Assembly: GCA_016785225.1 (NCBI GenBank)
Contig: JAFBJZ010000675.1
Location: forward strand, 748,001 to 812,000
Source of the DNA: Psettodes erumei
Lineage: Eukaryota; Chordata; Actinopteri; Pleuronectiformes; Psettodidae
Reading direction: 5' to 3'
DNA length: 64,000 nt
How positions within the stretch are numbered: the stretch's first letter is position 1; each line of letters starts with the position of its first letter. Under the pieces are notes generated by a model. That model saw nothing but the letters and a program-made list of their open reading frames with translations. It was not told the origin of the DNA and ran no database searches. A program made the position numbers and the translations under genes. This document shows positions 50,801-63,919 of this stretch, piece after piece.

Positions 50801-52052
50801 CAGAGGGGAGGAAAGGTCCCGCTTTTGTTTGAGTAATTCATTTTAATTGTACGGATTCAGTGCTTGAAGATGAATTAATGGCTGATATTTGCAGAAATTG
50901 AGTTTACTGTTTTTGTTTTGTTTTTCTAATTGATGTAGTCATGTACAAAATTGACTCGGAGTTGACAGAGGGAGGAAGAGAGGGCGCGGGGGGGGGGGGG
51001 TTCACTGACAAACATAATCACCCCATTCTGTTACTGAAAGAAGGGAGAGCATGAATAGAAATAAAGGAGTAAATAGAGGCTGGGGTGAAGAGAGAGGACA
51101 GAGAGGAAACAAGGATGGGATAAAGGAAGAGAAATTAGAGAGAGAGGTTTTCCTGTCATTTTAATGACATTAAAGAGGAGAGGAACTAGACATATATCCA
51201 CACAAATAGCTACCACAAAATCCCTTTTAATTACTTCAACATATGATTTTTTTCTCGAAAAATAAAAGAATGTTTTTTCTCAGTTGTTACAACTTTATTT
51301 GAAATATTTTCCATTTTTTCCTCAAAATTTACAACTTAATCGTCAACGTATTTCAACATTTTCCATCTATTTTCCCAGATTTTATGGTTAATGTATTATT
51401 AATTGTGTTTGTGCATTTGTCGATGAAATAAGTTTTAGTATTACCCACATATTGTCACTGTCCAGTGAAAGCAGCACATCTCCAGATTTAGTGATGTTGA
51501 ATTCCTCTCACAAACACGTTAATAAAATTTCCCTTTGTTTCAGAAGATTCCCGACATAAAATCCAGTGGAATATTTCAGAATGTAATTACAAGATGTAAA
51601 ACAGAAACACTTGGTTTTCACAGGACAGCAACAGTTTGCTCACTCCATGATCAATGATAAATTGATCAATTCAATAATACTGTAAACTTTCTAGATATTT
51701 CATGAAGTGAATTACACCATCAAAGAAGAAGTGTAAGCAGTCATGTCTATCAGTCTCACTACAGTGTCTCCAAACAATTTAATAACCTAACATTTGCTAC
51801 ATAATCAGTGACAGAAGAAGCACACACAGTGATATTCATTAGACGCTGGTCTTCAGTTGTTGTTAGGTGTTGCAGATCATTTCATTTTATATATAGATTT
51901 GATACAGCAGAGAAACATTTTGGTAAAATCCTGTCTGTCTTCATTCTCTGAATTCTTCCATTATTGTCATTTGAGCAATGATAAAACTGTGCTCAGAATT
52001 TTCGCTGAATATCTTAATGTAATTTACAGCTTCTGTGTATGTGTATTGACAG

Positions 52053-52090
52053 GTGTCTGACAAGCCCAAAGCCAGAGGCGCAGCCCTAAG
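52053..52090 (+). CDS. aff2: aff2 38-nt exon, VSDKPKARGAAL
   Basis: The acceptor is gtgtattgacag and the donor is TAAG|gtaaga. It enters in phase 0, as the preceding exon requires, and leaves in phase 2. It reads VSDKPKARGAAL plus a split AG- codon (Arg or Ser). The position fits the family segment after the acidic cluster; GAAL(R) recalls AFF3 RTALRALSDS. Conservation is weak over 12 residues, so the splice sites and phase carry most of the support. Confidence 0.75.
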
Positions 52091-54062
52091 GTAAGACAAA
52101 TAGCAAGAGTCTGCATTGTAACATTGGTATTCTTTTATCTAAGATGCATATCTGTTGTTACAAGCCCAGTTTACTGGTAGCTGGTAATTTGTTTTATATT
52201 AATATTCAGAGCTGTACCGAACCACCTCAAGAATGGCAAGACGTGCACATATTACATCTATCAGGTCTTAGATGTGTTTTTACTGGCTCATACAAATGTA
52301 AGTAAATTGTGGCTGTAGTCTGCATTTGGACATTTCATTAAATCACACAAACAAGCTATAAATAGCTCTTATAAATGCTCTTTGCCCTGAAACATCCAGA
52401 TGAGGCATGCAGGTGGTCAGAGCTGAATGGTTCTCTGGTCTTTTGTTGTGTCGCTGTTGTTGAAGTGCTCCTGAGGTCAAACACATCTGTGAGCCGGTGA
52501 CATAACCCTCAGTGGAGGTGAACAGATGTGTTGTTTGACTAGATCACACCTTAAATCTAAACAGTCAAGATACTGGAAGCTGTCCAAGTATTTCCGTGAG
52601 GATCAGACATCTCTCATAGAAATAGTTCCATTTGAAGGTTATGGCGACTCACTGGTTGTAGGTTTGTGTGTGCATCTAAACAACCTCTGTGTGCTCACCT
52701 GGGATTATGATTCACACGTATGAAACAGGGGCTGCCGTGTATCATCACGCATACACACAGTACATACATGATGAGGAAGATGTCCTCAGGCCTCTCTTTA
52801 CTAAATGTAGTCTCATTATGGCTTAACCAGATTTAACGTGTGCCGTCCATTCAAAAAGCAGCGAGCATATGGTGAACATATGGGTGAAAATCAAGCTGCT
52901 TGTGCTGTGGAAATGAAAAGTGTTGCCCCGGCTGTAATATTGGCTCTTAATTTAACTTGCTTGGAAGCAACCTTCCTCTTTAATATTGCTTTGAGATATT
53001 TCCAGTATTTTGCGTTGTGTTGTTGGGTTGTTTGTTCACATGGGTCATGGTAATGTGATAGATTACAATTTGTACTTGTACTTTCTGTGAGAGTTTACAG
53101 ACAGTGGAATGCCGAGCTGAATTCACTGCATTCACTGCAAGTTTGTTTTTTTTATGAATATGTCACAACTTACACATTAACATGTTACACATTCACAGCT
53201 GACACATACAGTTGTTCAGCTGGTCAACTTCACTGAGATCTAATTAAAATGAATTGAGCCATAAATCAACACATCTGGTGGTCAATGACAGAGCAGAAAA
53301 AAACACTGAAGAATTCATCAGTGAAGCATTGTTCTGCTTCTCTGGTTTGAGAGTGTCAATCACTCGTGTACGGCGAGGGGCTGGAGCTGCTGCTGCGAGT
53401 GTTGTTTTGCTGTCAGCGTCTGAAAAATGTAGAGTTAAGAAGCAGTAAAGCAATGGGATCCTGATTTTTTTAGCATTCATTTACAGTGTTGTGATGTCAG
53501 TGCAATTAGAATCACAGGCTTAGGGCATGGTTTAAAAAAATAACTGGCAAGGATGCTTGAGAGTCGCTGGTGAGTCCAGCCTCTCTGGAGGACTGTGTGT
53601 CTGCTGCTTTCACCTGATTATGGGGTCAGGTCATCATCTCCTCCTGCTGCCCCTAATTTGAAATTCGGACTAAGATGACTCCGAGACACGGGAGACAGTT
53701 GAGATTAACAACCGTCAATAATAACTTTTGTCATATCTAGAGGTGATACAGCCCATTTCCATATTATTAAACATTTTCCCATTAATCATTCAGCGCTGTG
53801 TGGGCCACCCATTATTGTCTTCATGTTAAGTGTTAACATCTTGGGGGAACATGTCACCTAATTAATCATTAGAAGAAATGTTGGTTGCATTTGTTTCATG
53901 CAGCTGATTTTTGGCACCAAGATCAATTTTTCATAAGTTCGTCTTTTGCTTGGAATGTGTTGGAAGGTTCAGACTGGTGCATAAGAATATAAGAATCTTT
54001 TATAAATGAGGCTGGTTGTGTTCACAGACTGAGGGCATTAGCATGCAAGTCTGGAGTGTGAC

Positions 54063-54128
<66 letters not shown>

Positions 54129-54229
54129 CGAGAAAGAGAGTGTGCCGTGTGTCTTTGTGTGCCCCAGGCCATGTGTTACTCTGCTACCGCTAATGAGCCC
54201 ATTCACTCTGCAGCCCAATCTACTGCACA

Positions 54230-54307
<78 letters not shown>

Positions 54308-54490
54308 GCATACATTTCTACGGGGTCGCTGGGACTAGAGATGCTGCGAGCGATCCACTGGCTATATCCCCCATGGAAAGCAACACATACACACACTCTC
54401 TGTCTCACCCACACCCCATAGAGACACACACATTTTTTTAAAAATCCTTGCACTGACAGCCTCACCCACATACCAATCATTATTCTGCTG

Positions 54491-54521
<31 letters not shown>
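54063..54521. repeat. microsatellite cluster: (TG)n, (AG)n, (CA)38, (CA)n
   Basis: TG at 54063-54087, AG at 54089-54117, a 76-nt CA run at 54231-54306 (the longest in the window) and CA at 54492-54521. Confidence 0.95.
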
Positions 54522-54523
<2 letters not shown>

Positions 54524-57500
54524 CAACCACCCACCATATCCATCCCACAGCAGTATATATCAGACCACATCATTTTTATATTATTGCTCTGTAATCTTTA
54601 AAATCTTTAAATGTCCTCCTTCCCTTCAAAGTATTTACTTCATTATGTCCTAAGTGCATCTGTCTTGATAAAGGCCCTGGTGAGGATGCTGCCTTAATGT
54701 ATTATTCTACTTATTTCAGTAGTAATAGTACTAGTAAATGAAGTATTAGTAGTAAAAGTGGCACTGGTGAGCATAGGAGTATCATCATCATAGTGTAACT
54801 CAACAGAGATGAATCTCCTCGCACACATGATCAATAATAAAGAGAGGCTGCTGATGCAGGTTTTCAAGTCAGTGTGTCCTGTGCTGTGTGCACCAACAGC
54901 AAGTTTAACAGAATATTTTTTTGGCAAAGAAGAAGGACCTAGTTTATCTAGCATTAGAGTAAATTTATTCAGTAGTCTTATGAGGTGAAACTTGCGTCCT
55001 AATTGCCAATTCCCCTAATAGTTGCTCTCCTGTCTTGCTCGTCTCCGTGGAACTCTAAACATGTTCAGACGGAACACAAAGTGCATTTTCGAGGCGGCGT
55101 GATTGTGTACTAAGTCAAGGGAGAGATGCAAGTGGATGGAAATAGACACACAGTTGCCCTGGGCAGCGCATATCGAGGTGAACGCTTGACTGTGTGAGTT
55201 GAAAATGTTTCAAGTTGAGTGCAAAAAGTTGTGCTCGTCCTGAGGCTCTGTGACTCCGGTTCAACAACATACAGAGACGAGAGGAAAAAGAGCGCATGGA
55301 GTAAAAGAAAGACAGGAAGAGTTAGTCTTTTTAGTCAGTGTTCACATCATGTTCAACAGAGGGTAATGATGAGAAAAGATTCCCATGTTTATGACTTACA
55401 AGCACTGCTGCTTCTCACTCATTACTGGAGAGGGCAAAACAAAATAGAAAGGCACAAATCATGGCTACCCCTCTTTAAATAACTTCATAGTGAAGAAATT
55501 GTCTGTTTGAAAAAAAAAACAAAACTGAAGTTCCTGGTCACACTGCAACATGGCACATCCATGTTCATGCATGTGTCTTCACAAAATAAGAAGTGCGAGA
55601 AGGTTGGCGACACGGTGACGCTAAGAACCTATGGTGTTTTCAACTGTTATTAGTGGAAAGTAGCTGAATTTGCTCGAAAAGTCGCTATATGGCAATGGAA
55701 TTTTTAAAAAAGAGAATTCAAGCTAGGTTTAACTGAGTCAAACTAGCTTTATGAGCTTTAGCTACGACTGTTTTCCAAGTTACTGTCTTTCTGATCAAAA
55801 TGAATCTCAATATTTCAAAAGCTTTGTGTGAAGGCTTTTGTGCAGACTGTAGAACTGACGCTGGAATAAACTCACCCTTGTAAACCTCGGTATTTCAGAA
55901 AAATAAAACTTCAAAAGTAAAGATAAATACTTTAGGACAAAAACAAAGGAGGGTGAGTGATCGGCTGCGAAGTACGCACAATCCCAGCTCGCGCGTGCTT
56001 CAGAGAGCGAGGCTCTGAGAAATACTGGCAACTGTTGAAAAGGGAAGAGTTAAGCACAAAAAGTTGTCACTGTGCTTTTCAGTTAGCATGCTCGCTAGTT
56101 TGGCTAATGGGACAATCAATTTTTCGGAGACATATTTGCACCATCAACTCTTGTCATCAGTTGAAAACCATTGTCTTCTCTGCAGCAGTACGTGCTCCAA
56201 TGGAAACTGTTTAGTAAAACTGGATGGTGCAACGCAGCTAATAAGCCATGACACTTTCCTCTGTGATTGACTCTGTCTCTCAGAGGACATCACTGTCAGG
56301 TTGACTCGGAGTCGGTCATGCAAATTCGAATGCCAAAGCTGACCTGGAAACAAAAGATGCGTGCACATTTACTCTTATTGTACCGTGAAATGTTGCTGGT
56401 AAAAGCTGCTGTGACTAAGCCTTTAAGGTTACATTTACTGCCAGCATATTTTGAGTAGTTTTGATGTGTTTACACCTGCAGTTTGGTTTGTTTGGCCAAG
56501 TGAAATTGAAGCCTTATAAAATCACATACCCCAGAGACTCCTGAAAATGCTATCTCAGTCTTTTTTTACAAGCAGGTGGTAACCTTAAAACACCAAGGGT
56601 TTATGGGTAAAATATTGATACATTAAAGTTTTTGCTTCATGAGAGCCAGGCTTTCATGACATGAATACCAGAAGGGTATTTGTTAATCAGTTATTTATCT
56701 ACAATAATTAAACTGCACGAACACGAACCAGCTGAATCGTCTCACTTCACTTGTCCTGTAATGCAAGCCTTGAGAGACGGAAGTGTTCACATTCGCGATC
56801 AGTAACGCAAACGTGTCAGTAGGTTAAAAACACAGAGAGGTTAAACAGTGAAGGTGCACCCTGCCATTCAGCTGCATCAAATGTGACATGAATTCAAATG
56901 TGAAATACTCCTTCAAACCCTGTCACTCCGGCTGCTGCCAGGGAGCATTACACTACATATGTAGGAATGGAAACCTATTATAGCCTTCCCCACAGTACTG
57001 CCCGAGGCAAACACACACACACAAAAAACACACACTCTCGTGCACATACTGCCGAATGCTGAAACCCATCAGCAACTGAGCCGTTGAAAAGGTGAAAAAG
57101 TTTTATTTTTCAGACGTGAAATTCATAATTTATGACACACAAGAAAGCAACTACAATAAATATGATGTAGGAATTTTTCCCGATACATAAGCTGCAATCT
57201 TAGTATTGTAGTATTCAACTGGACCCTTCAAAATAAAAGTTTTGACAAATCCCACATTCACAGGGCTCTATACTGTCCTCTTCATAGCGAGGTGCAGCAA
57301 CATAACTACATACTACTACACATAAACACACATGCAACCGCATACATTGGAATATAGTTATCGATGGGTGTATGAATGGTTTGCCAGCCTCTGGTACGGT
57401 TATGCTCCAGTGCCTTGACAATAGGTAGAAAACCTTTATGACTTTGGCAGACTAATCATTTCATAAATCCTATCAAAATGTTCCACGTGTCATAGGTTTA

Positions 57501-57572
57501 CACACAACCCCCTGTCAGGTAAACAGCCACACATGTAAATGTGCCTGCGAGCACGCACACACAAGCTGCAGT

Positions 57573-57574
<2 letters not shown>

Positions 57575-57619
<45 letters not shown>
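57575..57619. repeat. (AC)n microsatellite
   Basis: A pure 45-nt AC run. Confidence 0.95.
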
Positions 57620-57621
<2 letters not shown>

Positions 57622-60600
57622 AGAGCGTGAGTGATGGAGAGAGAGAGATGGAGCGAGAGATTGTAAAGCCAGCTGTGCAGCGGGAAGCCCTGCCAAGTGG
57701 AGGGCAGAACCAGTGAGCTGAAGGCAGATGATAAGATGACAGATGAACTGAGCCCAGATGGTGCTGTAATACCGCTCTACATACTTTCACTCACTTCTTT
57801 AGTTATTTTAAGAACCTATATTTACCTGTTTTTCAGCACGACCCTCCTGTGTCACACTCTGTTACAACTTGTTTCCACTGGCTGCGGTTGATCTGAGCTG
57901 TGGCCTGTCTGGCTCAGAGCCATCTGTGCCATTGTCTTAAGAGGCTGATCAATTCCGTTTTGAAACAGAAGAGGTTGTGATGAGAAAAAAAGAAGCTGTA
58001 ACTGTCTGTTGGCTGTCGATTGTCCTCCTTATGTTCAATTTGTGTAGTGGACACAGTCTAAACTGAGCGGCACACAGTAACACAGATAGATCCCGGAGGA
58101 TTTATAAGAGTACATGGAGCTAGGGCACTGATGTATTGAGTCCACAATTTCCCAGTGCAACCTTGCAAACCCAATCTGCTCTTGACTAGCAACAAACCAA
58201 ACTCATTTTTTCAGTATTTTACAAATAGCACAATATTTCACATTTTATTTATCCAGCTGAGTGCTTTATTATATGTTCCACAAATTTTATCTTTCTGCAT
58301 TATGATGAATATGCGGGTTCACTGCCAGGTACACACTGTAATTCTGGCAGAAAATACTATGTCCCCTTCATTTTATTTAGTTTCTGTAATTCTCTAATTG
58401 TAGAAATTTTACTGCATGTCCCTGAACTCCCCAAATTCCCCCAAATATCAGTGAAGACATGACCTGCATTTCCCCTCTGATTAATTACAGCCCTCTTATT
58501 ATATTAAATTGATAATATTCGAAACTTGCCAGAAAAAACCCAGCAGTTAAAAGGGTTTGAGCAGCCACAGTTGGCAACCATCCACTTTAAGGCCGTGACA
58601 TTTTACTGATAAGATGGCTGAACTGACCTGTGTCCACACAGCACATAAAAGTGTCTCTGTGGTATAATGTTAGAAGACATTATTTGCTTACAGCCAGTTC
58701 TCCACTTGACCTCGTCGATGGTTTGAATCATGTCTATGCGGGCGGCTTTGTTGAGTTCACTGTAGATATCATTGTAGCCGCTGTAGCCACAGCTTGTAAG
58801 TATGTGGGTGTCGTGTGGCTCTTGTGAGGCCCACTGGACACATCAAACCAACAGATCATTTTGTCTGCGTTGTAAGGCTTTCATTTCCCCTGTTGTGCCT
58901 GGGAGTTTATCACACAAATAAACCGACAGACACCAAAGCCTCCGCTGGAGCCTGAAGATCTGACAAAGGCTATTTTGTAAGTCTTATCTGTGTTACTTAT
59001 GCAACACGGGCACACGCAAAAAAAATACAGTGGAGGCTCTGTGTCCTAAATAAGCAAAATCTTTGTACTGATGTATAGGATATAGAAACAAGCAGAACAA
59101 CAACTGAAGGAAAAACTGAAGGTGTAATATATATACACTCAGATTACATTATGTTTATAATATTCTAACTACTAATATACAGATAACTGACATACATTTC
59201 ACTTCATTTAAAATAATAACAGACAATCATAGACAAGGCTATGCTAAAATATGAACAGCTTCACTCCTGGATGAAGAAATATGTCTTAACTTATATAAAA
59301 TAGCTGGAAATGTAGCTAAAATTTCGACTAAAATCTGCTTCAGTTAGTCTGCACCAGCTAGTGTTGCTATTTAATTTGGCACCGACTACAGCATGAAATT
59401 ATTTTTCGACGGCTGATGGCTGATTCCTGAGGAAAAAAAAGAGAGAGAGAGAGATGTAATGCCTTCACACACATGCTCGTCTCCTTTCATCTGGTTCCTC
59501 CAGCACATACTGTTTATGTTGCCAGAATAAAATAGGCTAGAGAGCACTCGACTGAAAATCCCATTGAGAAAAGGAAAAAAAAAGAGACTCGCGCCTTCCT
59601 TTAACTTCAGACGCTGTTTAAACACAAATACAAACATATCATATCAGTGTGGGAAATGTAGACTCATCTCAAGCTTTCTGTCAATTTTATCTTTTGGCAA
59701 ATGAAGGGATGATATGAAACGCCATTAAAAGACCACCATCAAATTTATTAAATGTTCCTGTGAACAATTTTGTCTATTATGTACAACCCATTGGGGACTT
59801 TCTCTGTGGAGTTAAAGAGAATTTTATGTTGTAAACATCCAATAATGAGACCACAAATAAAACTATTAATGCAGCAGCCTTAAATCATTCATTTTCCTTT
59901 GCACTGCCTCGGGCTCTGTGCTCATGGTTCATTTATGGCAAAACCCAGCACACCCCAGAAAAACCAAAGGATCTTATCCATGATTTCCAGCAGTAATGAC
60001 AAGTGAGAGGAGCGCACTTCTACAGTGCAGACACTCCATTGATGTTCGTCCTCACCTTGATTTCTAGCCAATTTCTCAGCGGCGATGTAGGCTAGCCCAT
60101 TAGGGGAAGTGATTTGTTTCTCCGAGTTAAAACGTGGGCACTCATCAAACAATAAGGTGCTCTGGATGGAAGCATCCGCCAAATGGTGTTATTGTTTTCT
60201 GTGGCACATTAAGAAGCAGTTGTACTGCATCTGTGATAAACTGTCTAGACTGGCTGCACCTCCTCTGCATTTCATCTGGATTTAGTGCAGGAGGATCCCA
60301 GATAACCATTAGTCGCCAGTAAAAGTAAAGGCTACATTGTGTTTAAGAAAGTTGTTGGTTTTTTTTTTCAGAAAAATATGTGACACTTTATGTTGAAGGC
60401 CACTGCTATCTTTGGGGACATTGAGTGCATGTGCTCTATATTCTTTAAATCTTTGGGGGTTATAATAACCTTTAGGGAGTTCCTATATGGTTACAATTTG
60501 TCAGTTTAAAAGATGGCTAAATTATTTTACACATTTTTCTGACTGGGATTCAAATTATTTGCTGGGTATCAGGCTTTGAAACAGCATTTTGCCCTTTTAT

Positions 60601-61219
60601 TTTCAAATTTCTGGCATTTCCACTCAGGTTTTATGTGCAAATTGCATTTCTCAACAACAACACAAATGCCATTAACATTTGGCTGCAGCTGTCCATTCAA
60701 ACAGTTTCATACTGTTTCAGTTATTATCTTCCTTTGGATTTGAATCAAGAATAGTAATGAGTCTACAACAGAGAGCTGCTGCTGACTCATAGGACTCTTG
60801 GTTCTTTTTACTTACACATCAAAAGATTCTTTAAAGGCAAAAGGATATAAAAAAAAAAAAAACAGACCTAGACAGAAGCCCAAGATATCCCTGCTATCAC
60901 CATCTGTCTCGCATCTCCTCCAGTAATCCATGTATGAACAGGCTGCTCTCTGTGAAAAAATGAAAAAAAAAATGCTTGACAATCCTGATCCAAGAAACAT
61001 CACGTCTCAGTGATTATTACCACATCATTTGTCAGACTCCATCTCATTTTCATACCTTAATGTTTGATTTGACAGCCCACAGGTTTACTGTTTTGACTCC
61101 CTCTCACCATTTCCATCAACCACATTTTCAGCGGCAGGCAGCTGTTTTCAGCTGTAAAGCTGACATAAACATTCACTGTACACTGCCTTCCAAACAACCA
61201 ATGTCATAGAAACAAAGAT

Positions 61220-61345
61220 AGCTGCCAGCAGAGGCATTTAGATGCTAAAGAGTGAGATATTTTCCCCTTAGGACTAGGTGGAGACCAAACACTAGGCTAA
61301 AACAAGAGTGAGTATTAGGCTTATATGTATCAGGTGGTCATAACT
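61220..61345. repeat. dispersed repeat, copy 3
   Basis: CAGAGGCATTTAGATGCTAAAGAG, then ATATTTTCCCC, GGTGGAGACCAAA, CTAAAACAAGAGTGA and CAGGTGGTCA: the same order as copy 1 at 11890. Confidence 0.5.
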
Positions 61346-62106
61346 CCAAATAAATGTTCATTTTGGCCTCCAATTTTACTAACTTCCTCAAATTTGTGAA
61401 TAGGCAACCATTTGCCAACAGTTTGCAATACCAAATTTAGAAGGTGGTCATTTTGTATTATCATTCATTACGCTGCTCCCTAGTGACCATAAAAGAAAAA
61501 AATATCAATTAATACAGGTTTGAGGCCAGGGAAAGCCTGTGATTACTGTTTCAGAAAGAAAGTAAACATTAAACATGGGTCACAGCCCTGTCTTTGGCAC
61601 TCTTGTTGTATTTTTTTAGTCTGCCAGAGGTGATACACTGCCAATTCTTTTTTGTTGTTGTTGATTTTATGCACGCAGCCTCATCAATAAGTTCCCCAGG
61701 GCAGAAAGAAGTTTATCTAATGATGTTTCATGTTTCAGCAGCTCTGACATCAAACAGTTTACACAAAATTTTCACCACGCCATGGATATTTAGAAATGAT
61801 GTGGATGAAAGGAATTCAAATTCTCCTGCTTAATGAGAAAACTGAAAGTAATGTGGGATAAGTCACTTAGTGGGAATCATATCGCTGACGTTTCCCATTT
61901 AATTCTCACGCTGATTTACCAGCCAGGACCAACGATGAAAACCAAACTCAGAGAGACAACTTCTTCATATTCTCTTTTTCTACCTTCATTGTTTAGTAAA
62001 ATAAGAACCCAACCAGCTTTGTTATATTAGTTGTAAACTGTTTCTGAAGCTGCTCTAATGTGTTTCCATACCCACAACTGACAGTGATTGCATGGAGGAG
62101 GGTGTG

Positions 62107-62294
62107 CACACACACACACACACACACACACAGGGAGTTTAACTGCCAATATTGTTTCAACTGTGATGCTAATGGGGCAAAGTGAGGTGAAAATTTAATT
62201 GAAATTGAAGGGGAGAGACAGAGAGAAACAAAGAGAAGAGTAATGATACAAGAAAAACAGGGCAGAGACTGCATTCATACAGTATCTGTCACTG

Positions 62295-62348
<54 letters not shown>

Positions 62349-62462
62349 GCCTGAGGAACAGTTGATGGATTTGCTGCTTGACTGCTCACACAGATTGGTG
62401 CCTGCTGTGATGGCAGCCTTGAACTGAAATTACATGCACACACTCTCTCTCTCTCTCTCTCT
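62107..62462. repeat. (CA)n 62107-62132, (TG)n 62297-62347, (CT)n 62440-62462
   Basis: Three dinucleotide runs in 360 bases. The CA and TG runs are complementary and could form a hairpin. Confidence 0.95.
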
Positions 62463-63279
62463 CACATACACACACACAAAGCGAACTCCACATAATTGCA
62501 ATTTCTTTGTGTGCGAGTGCAGTTGTGTGTATTCTTAAGTTTGGACGAGCGGGTGTGTTGCCTGGAGGAGGCCAATTCAAAGTGCTGTGGAAGGATGGAT
62601 GAACACCAACCGAGGGCCAACCAAACCACCAGAGTGGATGAGACAATTGAACTGGTTCAAAACGCTGTGTTTATGCGTTCATTAATAGCAGTTTATTACA
62701 CTCTGTAAGTTGTTTTCTAATTTTCAATGAATCGGCGAGAAGGTGACTGACTTCTTGAATTATCCTTTCTCTAAAGCGGTGAAACGAGCCCAAAATACAA
62801 CAGAACAGGAAAACAATCATTCTTTTTGACAATTTGGAGACAGATCATGATGATATGTTAGCTGGAGTAGATTATGACTGATCTTGTCCGGTTATTGATA
62901 GCAGTGGATGACCCTAGCCTATGCTATAAACCAAGCCTATAGAAATATAATTGAATCGTCTTTAAAGTTGAGGTGAAGATGTTTGTTTCATTCCAGTGGG
63001 CAGGAGTGTAGATGAGTTTCTCTGAGCTGCAGCGTAAGGTGTGCCAGCTAAGGATGAGGAAATTGATATTAACATCCAACTGCACACCAGGTGAATTTCC
63101 CCATTGGAAGCAACAATAGATAAGAATAAGATCTGACAAACTGACCAGAGACAAGACACACAGGGTCTCTACTAAAAACAGTGTTGTTAAAAAATGAAAA
63201 CAAGTTTTACAGTAAATATCAGTAGCAGCGTGAACTAACAAATAGTATTAGTAGTTAAAAGACAGAATATGTCAGGAAT

Positions 63280-63720
63280 TCAAGGTGTTGGACTCAAACA
63301 TGCAGACAGAGAGCAGCGGTGGAGAGGTGCAGTGCAAGGGTATTAATAACAAAATAATAGTGTCCAAATAGAGAAGCAAAGGAAGAAAACCATACCAAAT
63401 CCTTGCTTATCAAAATGAAACAAGATAATCCAGGATGGTGGGAAAATAACAGCAAAGCAATACAAGTGCGAAAACAGCAAGAGCAAATTTGGAACAGGGG
63501 CTGTACAGAACAGATGAACTGACAAAGACTGGGGGAGACAGAGAAGCTTAAATACAAAAGAGTTGGGGAGACACTTAGACACAGGTGAGGCACATCAGGA
63601 CAGGAAGGGGCAAACAGGAAAGGTGGGAAAGGAAACACAGACAGGAAGTAATGGCAAGACAGGAGACACTAGGAAATGACTAAGGAAGCCAGATACCGAA
63701 ACAGAGTCCAAACATATCAA
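63280..63720. mobile_element. fish interspersed repeat, class unclear
   Basis: Words such as GTTGGACTCAAACATGCAGACAG, GGGTATTAATAACAAA, AGACTGGGGGAGACAGAGAAGCTTAAATACAA, GAGGCACATCAGGACAGG and CAGACAGGAAGTAATG follow the order of a very common teleost dispersed repeat. No coding frame or ends are defined. Confidence 0.5.
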
Positions 63721-63919
63721 ACAATCACATCAGTATAAGAGTCAAAAACATGGTAAAGTCCCTGGTGGCAGGCCATGCCCAGCGAAATCCTTTTCTATTT
63801 GGTTCTTCCAGACAATGCTACCAATGTGTTTTGTTTGAAATACCAAATAGCAATAGTAAGAGTGTCCATCGGTGTGCTTTCTTAACATCTGCTGCGGTGC
63901 AGTTTTGCTGCAATTTGAC

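Larger units (their letters stand above)
43525..52052 (+). other. intron, 8528 bp
   Basis: gtgagc to gtgtattgacag. It contains a 21-bp minisatellite (44695-44778), an L2-like LINE fossil on the minus strand (about 45915-46421), (CA)n at 47782-47814, GA-rich stretches (47500-47680, 48090-48200) and possible further transposon debris at 48540-48810. No host gene is seen. Confidence 0.75.
4992..52090 (+). other. aff2: aff2 (FMR2-like) gene, internal part, 8 exons
   Basis: This is the visible part of an AF4/FMR2-family gene on the + strand. The exons encode, in order, hallmark family blocks: TNKGDALASRVQNTLG, SNQSHLVGIPK, WSRGSHGQST, QQKPTAYVRPMDGQDQAP, CVEEILR, EMTHSWPPPLTAIHTPGK and MLEDDLK. 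AFF2 is preferred over AFF1, AFF3 and AFF4 because I recall KGDALANRVQNTLG, WSRDSHNPST, EVSLPSDPSCVEEILR and ESQHLTPGF from human AFF2. The start codon and first exons lie before the window; the Ser-rich region and C-terminal homology domain lie after it. Family members are nuclear scaffolds that recruit P-TEFb and AF9/ENL for transcription elongation; FMR2 is also linked to G-quartet RNA binding and splicing. Introns make up about 97% of the span. The family assignment is secure; the aff2 paralogue call is strong but rests on memory of human sequences. Confidence 0.87.

Noticed and set aside
52210..52263. An exon-like stretch after attcag, reading AVPNHLKNGKTCTYYIYQ in the right phase after the 38-nt exon, ending at a gt
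   Set aside because: The donor (gtctta) is poor, the intron would be only 119 nt, and the peptide has no likeness to any AFF region.
54000..54573. Long Cys-Val or Thr-His frames on both strands
   Set aside because: They are translations of TG/CA microsatellites.
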